From NCBI GenBank assembly GCA_013400155.1, contig VXBM01001071.1, forward strand, positions 42,235 to 106,234: 64,000 bases of DNA. Direction: 5' to 3'. The DNA is from Helopsaltes ochotensis. Lineage: Eukaryota; Chordata; Aves; Passeriformes; Locustellidae. Below the pieces are notes generated by a model, which saw only the letters and a list, made by a program, of their open reading frames with translations, was not told where the DNA came from and did no database searches. Shown in pieces: positions 1 through 10,456 of this stretch (positions within the stretch are counted from its first letter, which is position 1; every line of letters starts with the position of its first letter). A program made the position numbers and the translations under genes.

Positions 1-682
1 AAGAGCGGGCAGGGACACACTGACAGAAATGGGGACTTGAAATAGGTTTGAAAAATAACCCAATACAGCAGGATCACAGCAACACTGAAATACCAAAAAG
101 GTCTGGATAGTGCCATCTCTCCAACTTTCTCACCATCTGAAGACAAGAAAGGAGGAAGGGGCAGGCAAAAGCAATGCCACAGTCCCATAATATCAATCAA
201 CTCTTCAGTATCTTTCCCTTGAATCAGGCTGTGTTCTCCTAACTTGCCTCCTTCATTGTGGTTTTTAAAACTTTGAAGCTGAAATTAAAGCAGTCTGGGC
301 TGATGAAAAAGCAACTGAATAAACACACCAGAGAACAAACTGCTTGTCTCCACACACTGTCACTGCAGGGGCAGGTGCTGCTGGAACACATGTACATCTC
401 CCCAGGTTGTCCTGGTGAATCTGTCACTGCGGTATGAAGGCAGCTTTTAGTCTGTCAGCCACATTCACAGGGGCATTGCAGACACTTGGCACAGTCTACA
501 AAGCCAGGTCCTAAATTCAACTCTTTCACTTAGCTGGGAAAGAACTTAAATGTTGTATCCCTTGTATGTCACAGTCTTTCAACAGTGTCAGAGAAAGGGG
601 GAAAAGAGGAATATTACAATAAAGCAATTGTACTTTCTATTTTTAGCTATTTTTCTCACCTACATTTTGTTAACCCACTTGC
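1..682. other. Unique non-coding sequence, no gene seen
   Basis: Unique, moderately AT-rich sequence with no open frame over 62 codons before the poly(A) tract. An AATAAA hexamer lies at 618-623, about 60 bases before the long poly(A) that starts at 683. That spacing is longer than the usual 10-30 bases between signal and cleavage site, so a retroposed transcript end is possible but weakly supported. Confidence 0.5.
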
Positions 683-705
683 AAAAAAAAAAAAAAAAAA
701 AAAAN

Positions 706-793
<88 letters not shown>
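683..793. repeat. Long poly(A) homopolymer tract
   Basis: The tract is 111 positions of A with a single N at 705. It could be a mononucleotide microsatellite or the tail of an old retroposed copy. The sequence just upstream is not a recognisable CR1 3' end; avian CR1 ends in a short octamer-like repeat, not poly(A). The N and the length make the true length uncertain. The poly-lysine and poly-phenylalanine open frames across it are artefacts. Confidence 0.95.
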
Positions 794-795
<2 letters not shown>

Positions 796-3374
796 CAAAC
801 TGCAAAACCTTGCTATCATCATTCCTGAAAACTTCTTGGGCAAAATGCTTTCCCTTTGGAACATGACAGTCCTTTGAGCATGAAACATTTCACCAGATAC
901 TGCCAAACCCATATCCTTACAGAAGAATTCATCCTGCTTTCCCAAGTGCCTCTTACCTCCTCGACAGCTCCTAGGCTGGCAGGCAGTCTGTGCCTATGGG
1001 AGACCAAAAATCAGGCTCCCAGATCTCATGACAGCATAAAGACCCCCACTGATATCTATTTAAAACTTTGTATGTGCCAGCTCTATAATTACTTAAAACT
1101 CATCCTGTGAGAGCACTGATTCCAAAATTTCTAACAACTTTTAGAAAAAATATTTTTGCCTCCTTCTTTCAGAGTAAATTACTGCCATTTAGAGGTCGCA
1201 GAGCATGACCCTGCCTGTGCTGACTCTTCTTTGGATACAGAACTGAGAGAGGCACATGAAGAGGAGCAAGTGTTCTCTGAGCTGCACTCTTCCTGGGCAA
1301 CAGACAAGTCTGTTTGGGTCAGGAAAAAGTCACCTCCTCAAATGGCAATTTATAAAACACTGGCTTGTAGGACCAGCTCATACAGCCTCTAACTGAATGT
1401 TTTATAATTTATGTGCAGACCAACTTAAGAGATTTAAATACTTCACTGGAAAAGGTGCAAGAGTAGACATCTTTCCGTTGTTTTGCTCTAAAGATGTCTC
1501 ACTGGGAGGGGGGAGCCCTTGGAGGACAGCAAGGGACCTGCTGGTGCTAACCAGGGCTGGAGAGCCCGGGGTCATGTTCTACATTCAGACAGGGAGCCTG
1601 CTGCCCACATTAACATCCCCCAGCCACCACGCTGTGCCTGTACCCATACATTAACTGCTGCTCCTGCCTGTTACAGCCCATAAACAGCACAGTCAGAACT
1701 GAACCCATGTGCCATTAGCAGCTGAACCGGGCACCTGTGGAGGCAGAAAGGGCTTCTCCATTGGCAGTGGCATCTCATAGAGCTGCTTCTGCTGTCACCT
1801 CTCCCCTTCCCTTCTCCACCACTCAGGGCAGAAGGATTAGGCTGCTTTGCACTCTTCTCCCTATTTGCTCTCTGGGTGATTTACTTACTCATCTTCTTTT
1901 TATTCACAGTCTCACTGAAATTTATTTCTGTCCCGCAGCCAGTGATGGTGGAAACAGATGAGACATAAAGGAAGTTGCTTTTGTACAGAGAAGGAAAGAA
2001 AACAGTCTCTGTAAATAGGGCATGATATTAACAGGCTGATGCTTGACACTAAGCAAAAATAGCATCTTCTCCAAGAAACTTAATTTGCTGTAAAGATCAC
2101 CAGATATGTGAGGATCTTTGATCTTCACAATTATTCACTCATGAAGCTTCTTGATCTAAATTGACCAACACATTTCCTTTGGGGACAGCACTGGGGATTT
2201 CTCTTTAAAAGGGGATAATCATGTGTCAAACATGTTTAAGGGAAGAACTGACATTAAGAAATGAAATAGGCACAAAAATAGTGCATAATCAGTGGCAAAG
2301 TAGAAAATTAATATGTAAATTAATAAAAGTAGGAGTTTAGAATATGAATGTAATGGGTGCCAAGCAGACTATGATATGCTCCTTTTCTGTCAGCATGCTG
2401 GCTCCTTGGGAGAAACACAGCTGGTACTTTTGTTTCTTCAGCAGCCTCCCTTGTACATGCAGAAGAAGTGGTCTCACTTTATACTCTGTTTATTGATGAG
2501 AAACTGAATGCAACAAGAAATGAGCATTGTCAAAATACTTGGGCTTTAGAAAATCTTGCTTTAACTTCTATAAAGCTTGGAGTCAAAATGCAGCTGCAGG
2601 CAGCCTGTGCTACAGACTGCCCTTAGTCTGCATCTGGGCCAGCACGAGGACTGGGTGTGGCTGGCAGCCCTTGGAGCACACCTGCAAGCTTTGCCAGGGC
2701 AGGAGTCACCTCAACTCTGCCTTGCCCCAAGCACCACTGAGGCTGTGACAGAATGGCATTAGCTCCACCAAAAGGGGCAAACGAGCGAACTGGCAGCATG
2801 TCCTGGTTCCAAGGAAATATGAGCAAGAACTAGAAAAGGTACCGGAGTGAAGGTTCACCTTTAAACACATCTGAAAGACATGTAACCTCTCAGGATCTGA
2901 AGTGAGACAAACCAGATGAGTTCTTGGGACCACAGTATAAGAATTCCCAGAGTAAAATGAGCATGATGGAAACAGCACTGGCTCACACACCATCCAGAGA
3001 TGAGCCTTTGCTAGCAAAAATACCTGAGAAGCAGCTGTGTTACCCTGTCCCAAATGTGAACTTGCCCTTTCAGAGAGCAGCACTGCTTCTGTGGAGCTGC
3101 AGCATGGCTGCTGACCTACAGTTCAGTACCCCACTCTGCACAGCTGCCGCTGGACTTTCAGAGGGAGAACAATTTAAGGTTGAAAAACAAAGTACTCAGT
3201 CACATAGAAATGGTAAAGTGAGAAGTGTATTCCCTTTCTCACATGCATTTCTGGATAGACTTTGAACAAGCCCACAGCTCCTCAAGTAATGAAGTATCAG
3301 ACTAACACTTTTTCTAGACTACCTCAATAGTCATCAGCATTAACTTCAACAGGATGTTCAACATTTTTCAAGGC
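794..3374. other. Unique non-coding sequence, no gene seen
   Basis: About 2.6 kb with only short open frames (the longest are 125 codons on minus near 2.7-3.1 kb and 113 codons on plus near 2.9-3.3 kb), none with a recognisable domain. GC rises locally around 2.6-2.8 kb. No transposon, tRNA or promoter signature was recognised. Confidence 0.5.
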
Positions 3375-3451
3375 TATGTGTGTGTATATATATATATATT
3401 TGTGTATATATATATTTATGTATATGGAGGGCATATATATATATATATGGT
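3375..3451. repeat. TA/TG compound microsatellite
   Basis: Two blocks of alternating TA with short TG runs (about 3376-3424 and 3432-3448) are split by a short GGAGGGC interruption. The alternating purine-pyrimidine TA blocks are self-complementary and can form cruciforms. Length is likely to vary between individuals. Confidence 0.9.
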
Positions 3452-4158
3452 ATGCTGATTTGTTATAGTAAGAGTAGAGTCACATTTTCTCAGTCTTAAA
3501 AGAAAGTATGATTTTAAAACTAGATGTTAACAGAAAATTAACCTAGGTATATTTTGAATGCAATGAGATTTAAAATAGAAATAACTGTATGCTGTATGAA
3601 TTTTCCCCTCCAAAATGTGAATCACATGAGCTAATTGTTTTACCAGTATATAAACAGTTTGGGTTTTTTATCTGGCACAAGCTATGAATACACTCTTTTT
3701 CTATTTCTGTCCTGTGTAAACACATTTTTCTCAGGACTTCCATATTTCAGTACATTCATGAAGCCATACTGATTGCAATAAGCCATTTATATGCAAAGCA
3801 CTGAAGTCTCAAGCCATGTGCTTTTATGTGTACAATAAAATTACTACACCTGGACTAAATCCAAACAGGATATCAAATCCCAGATCGTTAACAACTTACT
3901 TTATGTGTTTATGCTACAATTCACATTTGAAATTATACCATAAGAAGCCATAATAATAAAATGCTGTAAAACTACACAGTGCTGTCGAAGTGAAATATCT
4001 TTTTAAATAGATTTATCTGACTTTAAACACATTTGTTTCCAAAATTATGTCAATATCTGCTATAACATTTTATTTAAACTTTCATTGGTGTTCATCAAGT
4101 CAGAACAATCTGAGAGACTTTTCAGTTGTCAGCAAGAATGATACAAATGTCTCAAGCT
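3452..4158. other. AT-rich unique sequence
   Basis: AT-rich, without long open frames or recognised repeats. An ACAATAAAA motif near 3832 resembles a plus-strand polyadenylation signal, but no upstream exon can be identified, so it is not called. Confidence 0.45.
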
Positions 4159-4646
4159 GTGAGATCCCAGCTGGAGCTCTGCATCCAGGTCTGGGCTCCT
4201 CAGCACTGCAAAACAGGGACCTGTTAGAGCAAGTCTAGAGGAGGACCACAGACATGATGAGAGGGCTGGAGCACTTCTCCTGTGAGGACAAGACTAGGAG
4301 AGCTGGAGTTGTTCAGTCTCAAGAAGATTCCAGGGATACCTTAGAGCAAGAAAGAAGAATAAAGACATTTTTTGTAGGGCCTGTTGTGATAGCAGAAAGC
4401 ATAATGGTTTTAAACTGAAAGAGGGTGGATTTAGACTAGATGTAAAGAAGTTATTTACTGTGAGTGAGGGTGGCAAGGCACTGAAACAGGGTGCACAGAG
4501 AGGTCTTAGGTGCCCCCACCCAGGAATGTTCAAAGCCAGGTTGGGTGGGGTTCTGAACTACTTGGTCTAGGGGGAGGTGTTCCTGCCCATGGCAAGGAGT
4601 TGGAAGTCAAAGGTCCCTTCAAACTCAAAGCATTCTATGTTTCTAC
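4159..4646 (+). mobile_element. CR1-family LINE, 5'-truncated 3' end, plus orientation
   Basis: Recognised from the conserved order of CR1 3'-end blocks. A GTGAGATCCC...CTGGAG start is followed by CAGAGGAGGACCACAG, AGGGCTGGAGCACTTCTCCT, GAGAGCTGGAGTTGTTCAG, TTTAAACTGAAAGAGGGTGG, GGCACTGAAACAGG, GTTCAAAGCCAGGTTGGGTG and GGTGTTCCTGCCCATGGCA. It ends with AAGGTCCCTTCAAACTCAAA and ATTCTATG, close to the expected terminal ATTCTATG repeats. This region covers the very end of the reverse-transcriptase ORF and the 3' UTR. It has point changes and a deletion in the middle (the CTTCCAGTACCTGAAGG block is missing), so it is an inactive fossil. Naming the CR1 subfamily needs alignment to consensus sequences. 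Confidence 0.93.
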
Positions 4647-6389
4647 ACCTTACCAGTTTCTCTTTATATATGTATTATTTATTACACACATATACTTAAA
4701 ATTATAGGACCAATATGATTCTGACACCTTATGGCATTGAGACACCACATGTATTGCTATATTCATGTCATAAACTGATTTTTCTGAATCAATGCAAAAA
4801 CTGAAGAATGGCAGAAAATAGAATTTTCTTGTACAGAAGCCATTTCTGTTTCCTTCCTGAAACAACTGTCCATAGTCAATATCACTATAAATTAAATCAA
4901 GAAGTTCATCAACTCATTCTTTCCTATTTCACAACACAACAAAGGAAACATTTCGTTTCTAAGATGACAAATGCTTTGATTTTTCAGTAATGTGCCTCCT
5001 TATTTTCCCAGCTGAAATTATTCACTGAAGGTGTACATCATTTGTATTCCATGTTCAACCAAACTCTCTGACACAAATTTACTACTTCTTAATGGATTGT
5101 TTATGTTATTTAATACAATAAGTTATGTGAAAAACACTCAATATAGACCAGTAGAAGAATGAAAAAGAGAAACAAATGTTCAGAATTCATTCATGCCCTG
5201 TATCTAGAATGATTAGCTCACACATGAGTCTCATCTGCCTCAAGCTGAGTTTCGGAAGAGTATAAATAAATCAGCATCATCTTTGAAAGCTAAGGGGGGC
5301 AATACTAACACATGAAATCCTGGAAAAGAGCGATTTCTGACTATAATCTCTAAATATATGGAAATAATTATGGATAATTTGTATATTCATTATATGATAA
5401 AGGACTTTAATTATGTCTGCTCTAGAAACTGTTTCAGGAATGGCCTTGATAGAGAGTCAGAGGATTTCAGGATGCCCGATGAAACACAATTCACGTTTTT
5501 TGTACATTTCTTCAATGACAGTGACATTTTTCAGAGTAAAAAAAAAATTTATTCCTTTTGAAGAAAAAAAAAAGCTACATATACAGGAATAAGATCTACC
5601 AGCTCCTCATGCCAAATATAATCATACTTTTGAAACTGATCTATTTAGGAAATATAATACCACTAAACCAGTTGTTATAGTTGATTAATCCAAGCCCTTC
5701 TTGTTAAAAACAGATGGCACATGCGAGAATAACAAAACACATTCTGAAGGGTTTCTGATGAGAAAGCCCATTAATTTTCATTAGTTTCTTATATATACAG
5801 AGCAGTAACAGCTGGACCACAAATAATTACAAAATATAAACAGAATGGAAAGCTGAAAGCAGAGACCAGTTCACAACATTATGGACAAGTACTTTTAAAG
5901 ATTTTGAGCATATTTCAGCTCAGGATTCTCCTAGTCCTCACATTAAAAAAAGAAAAACCCTCTTTTTGTAACATCATCTGGAAATACATCTATGAAGAGA
6001 GGTAGTAATTTCCATTTTCATGAGTTCCTAAAGTGACTCGGACTGTACTGAGCTAATGTCCATTTATCCAGCCTTTCATAATGGCTTGATCGAGGCCTCA
6101 TTGCATATCTTTTACCTGCCTAAGTTGGATAGCATGTTAAATGAGAGCTTGGAAAATGTTCCATTAGTAATAAGGCTACTTCATTGTCCTATGAGATAAA
6201 ATGCCTGGAATGAAAGAAAAGCCACAGGAGAAGGGAAATTATCAACTCTGTTGAGTGGTCTGAAACCCACACCTTTATTGAAGGCAATGAGAGCAGCTGA
6301 AGCTGCACAAGGGAGGAAACAGCAAAACATACTGTGACCATTAGAAAAACATAATTTCATGTCTGAAAAGCAGGAAGTCGGCTGAGGCC
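4647..6389. other. AT-rich unique sequence
   Basis: AT-rich sequence with no open frame over about 70 codons apart from the edge of the next patch. Only short A runs (5540-5573) and no recognisable transposon. Nothing gene-like seen. Confidence 0.5.
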
Positions 6390-7060
6390 AACCAGGGCAC
6401 CGTTCAGCAGCTGCAGATGGGTTTTGCATACCATGGACTGGAAGGAGGCAGCACCAGAGATGGGCAGCACAGACCATATGTCAATAGCTCCATGCAGGCT
6501 GTTCCTCTAGGAGCCACCACGGTGGTGACCACGTCCCACGGTGCTGCAAAGCACCCACAGCACCACACACCTCTCACCAGCAAATCTGTGCTGGCAGCAT
6601 GGCGCACCAGTTTCCCCAGGGTCCCCAGGCATCATGCTGCAGTGCAGCAACGCAGCACCAGCCCAATACCTCTCATCCAGAAGTCTGCTGGTGTGAATCC
6701 CATTGCCCCTCACGTTCCCCATACAAAACCTCATCAGCGTGGTACAGCCACAGGCACTCTGCCAGTATTTCCCGCTGCACCATTAATGCCCAGGGAGCAT
6801 TCCCCTGCTCCTTGGGCAGGGACACTGCTGAAGGATGGGCAGAAATCACAGTGTCCACTATGTCGACAGACAAGGCTTCCTGCATCCAACAAAACCAGGG
6901 CACTGCTCCAAGCCCCCTTCTCACTCAGGAAGTGAACACTGTAAATAATTGCTAAACTGCATCCCATTTCAGTCTGGATCAAAATGTACAGCCTTTCTGC
7001 AGCTATGAGAGCTCTTATCCCTTCTGCAGTGGGCTTACAACACCTCCAGACAGGATGCAA
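6390..7060. other. GC-rich, stop-poor patch open in several frames
   Basis: This patch is clearly more GC-rich than its neighbours and carries overlapping open frames on both strands: plus 6417-6935 (172 codons) and 6599-6955, minus 6404-6607, 6507-6734, 6673-6924 and 6734-7060. Being open in many frames at once is what composition alone produces. The predicted peptides are rich in Pro, His, Thr, Ala and Ser and show no domain, signal peptide or membrane segment. CpG is only scattered, so it is not a typical CpG island. It could be an unrecognised exon or an old repeat, but I have no support for either. Confidence 0.4.
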
Positions 7061-10000
7061 TGTAATAACTAGACCAATTTCTTTGGAAGCCCCAGAATCA
7101 TGAGTTCTTAGTGAAGAAATTTACATTTCCTCTTCATAATAAGCATTCAAGGAGGAAAAAACAACATCTGGAGCTGAGTCCTCTCTGCGATCATGTATCA
7201 GGTCACAACCTCAATATCCTTCAATTTTCAAAAGGGGAACAGTTTACAATTTAGCCCTTTTCCTATACAGCTCTTTTAGTTTCCTTCCTATTACCCTTCT
7301 CCCTGACCTACATATTTTAAAAAATTGAACTGCATGGGTCTCCTGGCCTTACCTGAGGCAGGTATCTCCCTCTGCCTCTCTTGCATTAGTCCTGTCTCTT
7401 GATATGGCCCGCTGCCAGGAACAGCAGGAGAAAACCCCAATCCCACTGGCTTCCTTCTCAGAAGAGTGAAAAAAGGAAACTTTGTGTGAAATGGGATGTT
7501 GTGTGCTAAATTGATGTTTCCAATATACTTCTACCATTTTAGGATGGATTAAACACTTTGCTTTCCCTGTATCCTGCAGCGTGCTGGAGGCAAAAGCTCT
7601 CCAAGTTCCCAGAAACACTTCTCCATAGCAAAGAGGATCACAAGAGGAATTGGGCTATAAGGACAGTCTATGAGAGCCTTCAGTCAGAAGCAAACCCTAA
7701 TGTGAAAAGAGCCAAAGGGAATTTTGGGAGGGAAATAAACATTGTAGTAAAAAACTAAATAAGCGTGTGCAAGACCTGTGCAAGAAACAGCAATGAGGTG
7801 TGCAAAAGCTACAGAGTGTATGCAATTGGTTTCTCTCTGTTAGAAGTCTGCCTTAAATTCCTATTTAACAAGAACTGTAGCTTTGCTTTGATCTTCTCTG
7901 ATCACAATATAATTGCATTATTATGAAAAATAACAAATTTGCATTTAATGACATCTGGAAGAATTATCTTCTCCAGTTGGCCTTGATGATAAATTCAGGC
8001 ATGGAATACTTTCATACTCTTATTATCTGCTTTCTTAAGCATTAGCATTGCCTGCAAATCCAAATGTACCCTCCTTAGGATAACAGCGCACTTCAGGCTG
8101 CCAAGGGGAGAGCTGAAGGAGCATCCACACCTCCTTGAGAGGCCTCCATCAGGAGCTGGGAAGGGCACAGGATTTCCTAATTAGGTCTGGAGCTGAAGAG
8201 CCACCTCAGAGCCCAAACAAGTAATCCATGGGGTTAGACAAGGTCACAGGAAGGGTCTCCACCATGCAGGGAATTACAGCGGTACCTTCTGCTATTTCCC
8301 AAAGCACATGCACAAAGCAAGTTCACATATAAAATGAACAGAGGAGCTCTCCTCAAGGCAAGGACCTCATTTTTTATGGCTGTAGCCAGTATGCTAATCT
8401 GACTCTCAATGTTTAAGCAGCAATTACTGGATAAGAGGGGATTCCAACAACCTGGAAGTGCCATAAGGAGTTAACACCAACCAGTTTGGCTTTCCCAGCC
8501 CTTACATGCATAAGCCAATGCTTCTCTGAGTTTGCTCGCAAACTTCTCACCAAGCTGCAGAGTCCATTCAGCTTTCTTTAGCAAGCAGCACGAGGCAGCT
8601 CTTGCCAGATCTGGCCCTGGCTAGTGCAGGGGCCAGCTCAGCCCAGCCGAGGAACCAGGCTGGCTGCCAAGCCCCCAGGCCACTCTGACGGTCAAGGAGC
8701 AGCCCCAAAGCCCAAGCTTCTGCACGAAGCTCTGCCAGCAGGAGGGCTCCTTACAAACAAACATAAAATGCAACATTTCAAAAGAAAACATTTCTACACT
8801 TACAGAAGTCCATTAAACCCATTGGCAAACTTCCCGCCAACTGCAGCAGGATCCCAGGATTTTACCCTTGATATTTTAAGCAAAAATACCAAAAAAAATT
8901 CATATAAATAAGATAGAAAAAACCCCAACCATCAAACAAGGTACTGAGAGGCCCTTTGGGGATCTTCACCCAGGGACTATCAGACATCCACATACCATTG
9001 CAAAGTCCTTGATAGGCCCAAGAGCTGTCTCATGCTTTTCTTCTTCAGCCAGGTAAACATTATAGTGACATCTCCAAAGATAGGAAACCATCTCTCTCTT
9101 TCCCCAGGGATCCTGTGGACATCTGATTTAAAATGGTGTTGTTTTCTTGGGATTCTTCACACAGATGTGGGAGATGCTGCTGAATGGACGGAGTGGAGCT
9201 GCCTATCACTCAGCCCAAGGGAGCACCGTGCCAGAGACAGCAACGGAAGAGCTGGTTCCTGGAGAGTTTTTTCCAACTACAAGTCTAGACAGGAAGCTTG
9301 AAAGAAAAAGAGTTGCCTCACAGACATTCAGATTTGACTTTTTTCCTTTTCAATAAAAGGATATTCCTTTTTCATGATATCATATATTCTATATATGATA
9401 GACAAGACAGAGTGACTCAGGCACATTCAAATTTGCGCTTTATTTTTCCATGACACAATAAAAGCTATTCATATTTTTTAAATGCCTACACCTAAACAAT
9501 TTCTGGAAAATGACACAGCAAATTTTCTACCCAAATAATATGTTCAATTAGAATTAAGATTACATTAAAGTAATAATTAAGATAATTTACTCATTATAAG
9601 TAAATTAAAAATAAGAAACATAAGCGCCACATTTTCATTTCCTCTGAAACAAGTACTATTACCCATTAAAAAGTGAAATTCAAGTGTGAATTGGAAATGA
9701 AAATGTCAAGCATTGCTGCTGAAATGTATAGGAAGGACACCAAAGGAGCAACTATGGACTTAAACCTCCTCAGGTTATAAATAGTTTATATGGCCCCAGA
9801 CAGCACTAGAACGAGCTGTTGTTTACATGGGGATCTGAGGCCCTGATCACCTTGTGGTGTGATTTCTTTCTTTCTCCTTAGATAAGAGATCTCTGGCACT
9901 ACATCCAGGTCTGATAAAACATTATTCATTTAAAAAAAATACATTAGCAAGAGACAGAAAAACAAGAACAGAGCAAAATGGTGGTGACAATGACTGCATT

Positions 10001-10375
10001 TCCCACTATTTCAGTCACTAGCAAGTAGGAAAGAAGCTAAAAGTGACATTTGGGAAAAAAACCACTTCATAATATCAGTGTTTTGAGGAGCAGAGGGAGT
10101 GGCTAGATCAGAGTTTGAGGAAGTAGTAGACAAATTTCAATTTGTGGGATTCTCCAGCTGCAACCAAAGTGCAGGCCACAAAGCTGCAAATGGGGAATAG
10201 GAACAATATACCAGAAACCAAAGGGTGAAAGGACATCCCAGTGACACTACCAGGGCCTTCAAATGCCTCCACAGGTCTGGCTGACATAAAAATTTACACT
10301 TTATTGATACACTTAAGGAGGTCAGAGGTGTAGTCTCCAGGCACTCGCTTCAACCTTGATTTCAGCAGTGCATCC
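7061..10375. other. Unique non-coding sequence, one conserved-looking AT-rich stretch
   Basis: No recognisable gene. The region around 8.6-8.8 kb is GC-rich. The stretch 9400-9650 is very AT-rich with many TAAT and ATTA cores and little low-complexity sequence, which is the texture of vertebrate conserved non-coding elements. That reading is an inference from texture only. Confidence 0.4.
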
Positions 10376-10456
10376 TGGTGTCCCTGCCCGTGGCAGGGGG
10401 TTGGACAAGATGATCTTTCAAGGTCCCTTCCAACCCGAATAATTCTACGATCCTAT
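10376..10456 (+). mobile_element. CR1-family LINE, short 3' terminal fragment, plus orientation
   Basis: About 80 bases match the last block of CR1. A GGTGTCCCTGCCCGTGGCAG box is followed by GGGGGTTGGACAAGATGATC, AAGGTCCCTTCCAACCCGAA and a degraded ATTCTACGATCCTA terminal repeat. It is the best preserved CR1 3' end in the window, so it may be the youngest or may simply be too short to show decay. Extreme 5' truncation of this kind is typical of CR1. Confidence 0.93.

Noticed and set aside
550..945. Poly-lysine and poly-phenylalanine open frames across the A tract
   Set aside because: These are translations of the homopolymer, not genes.
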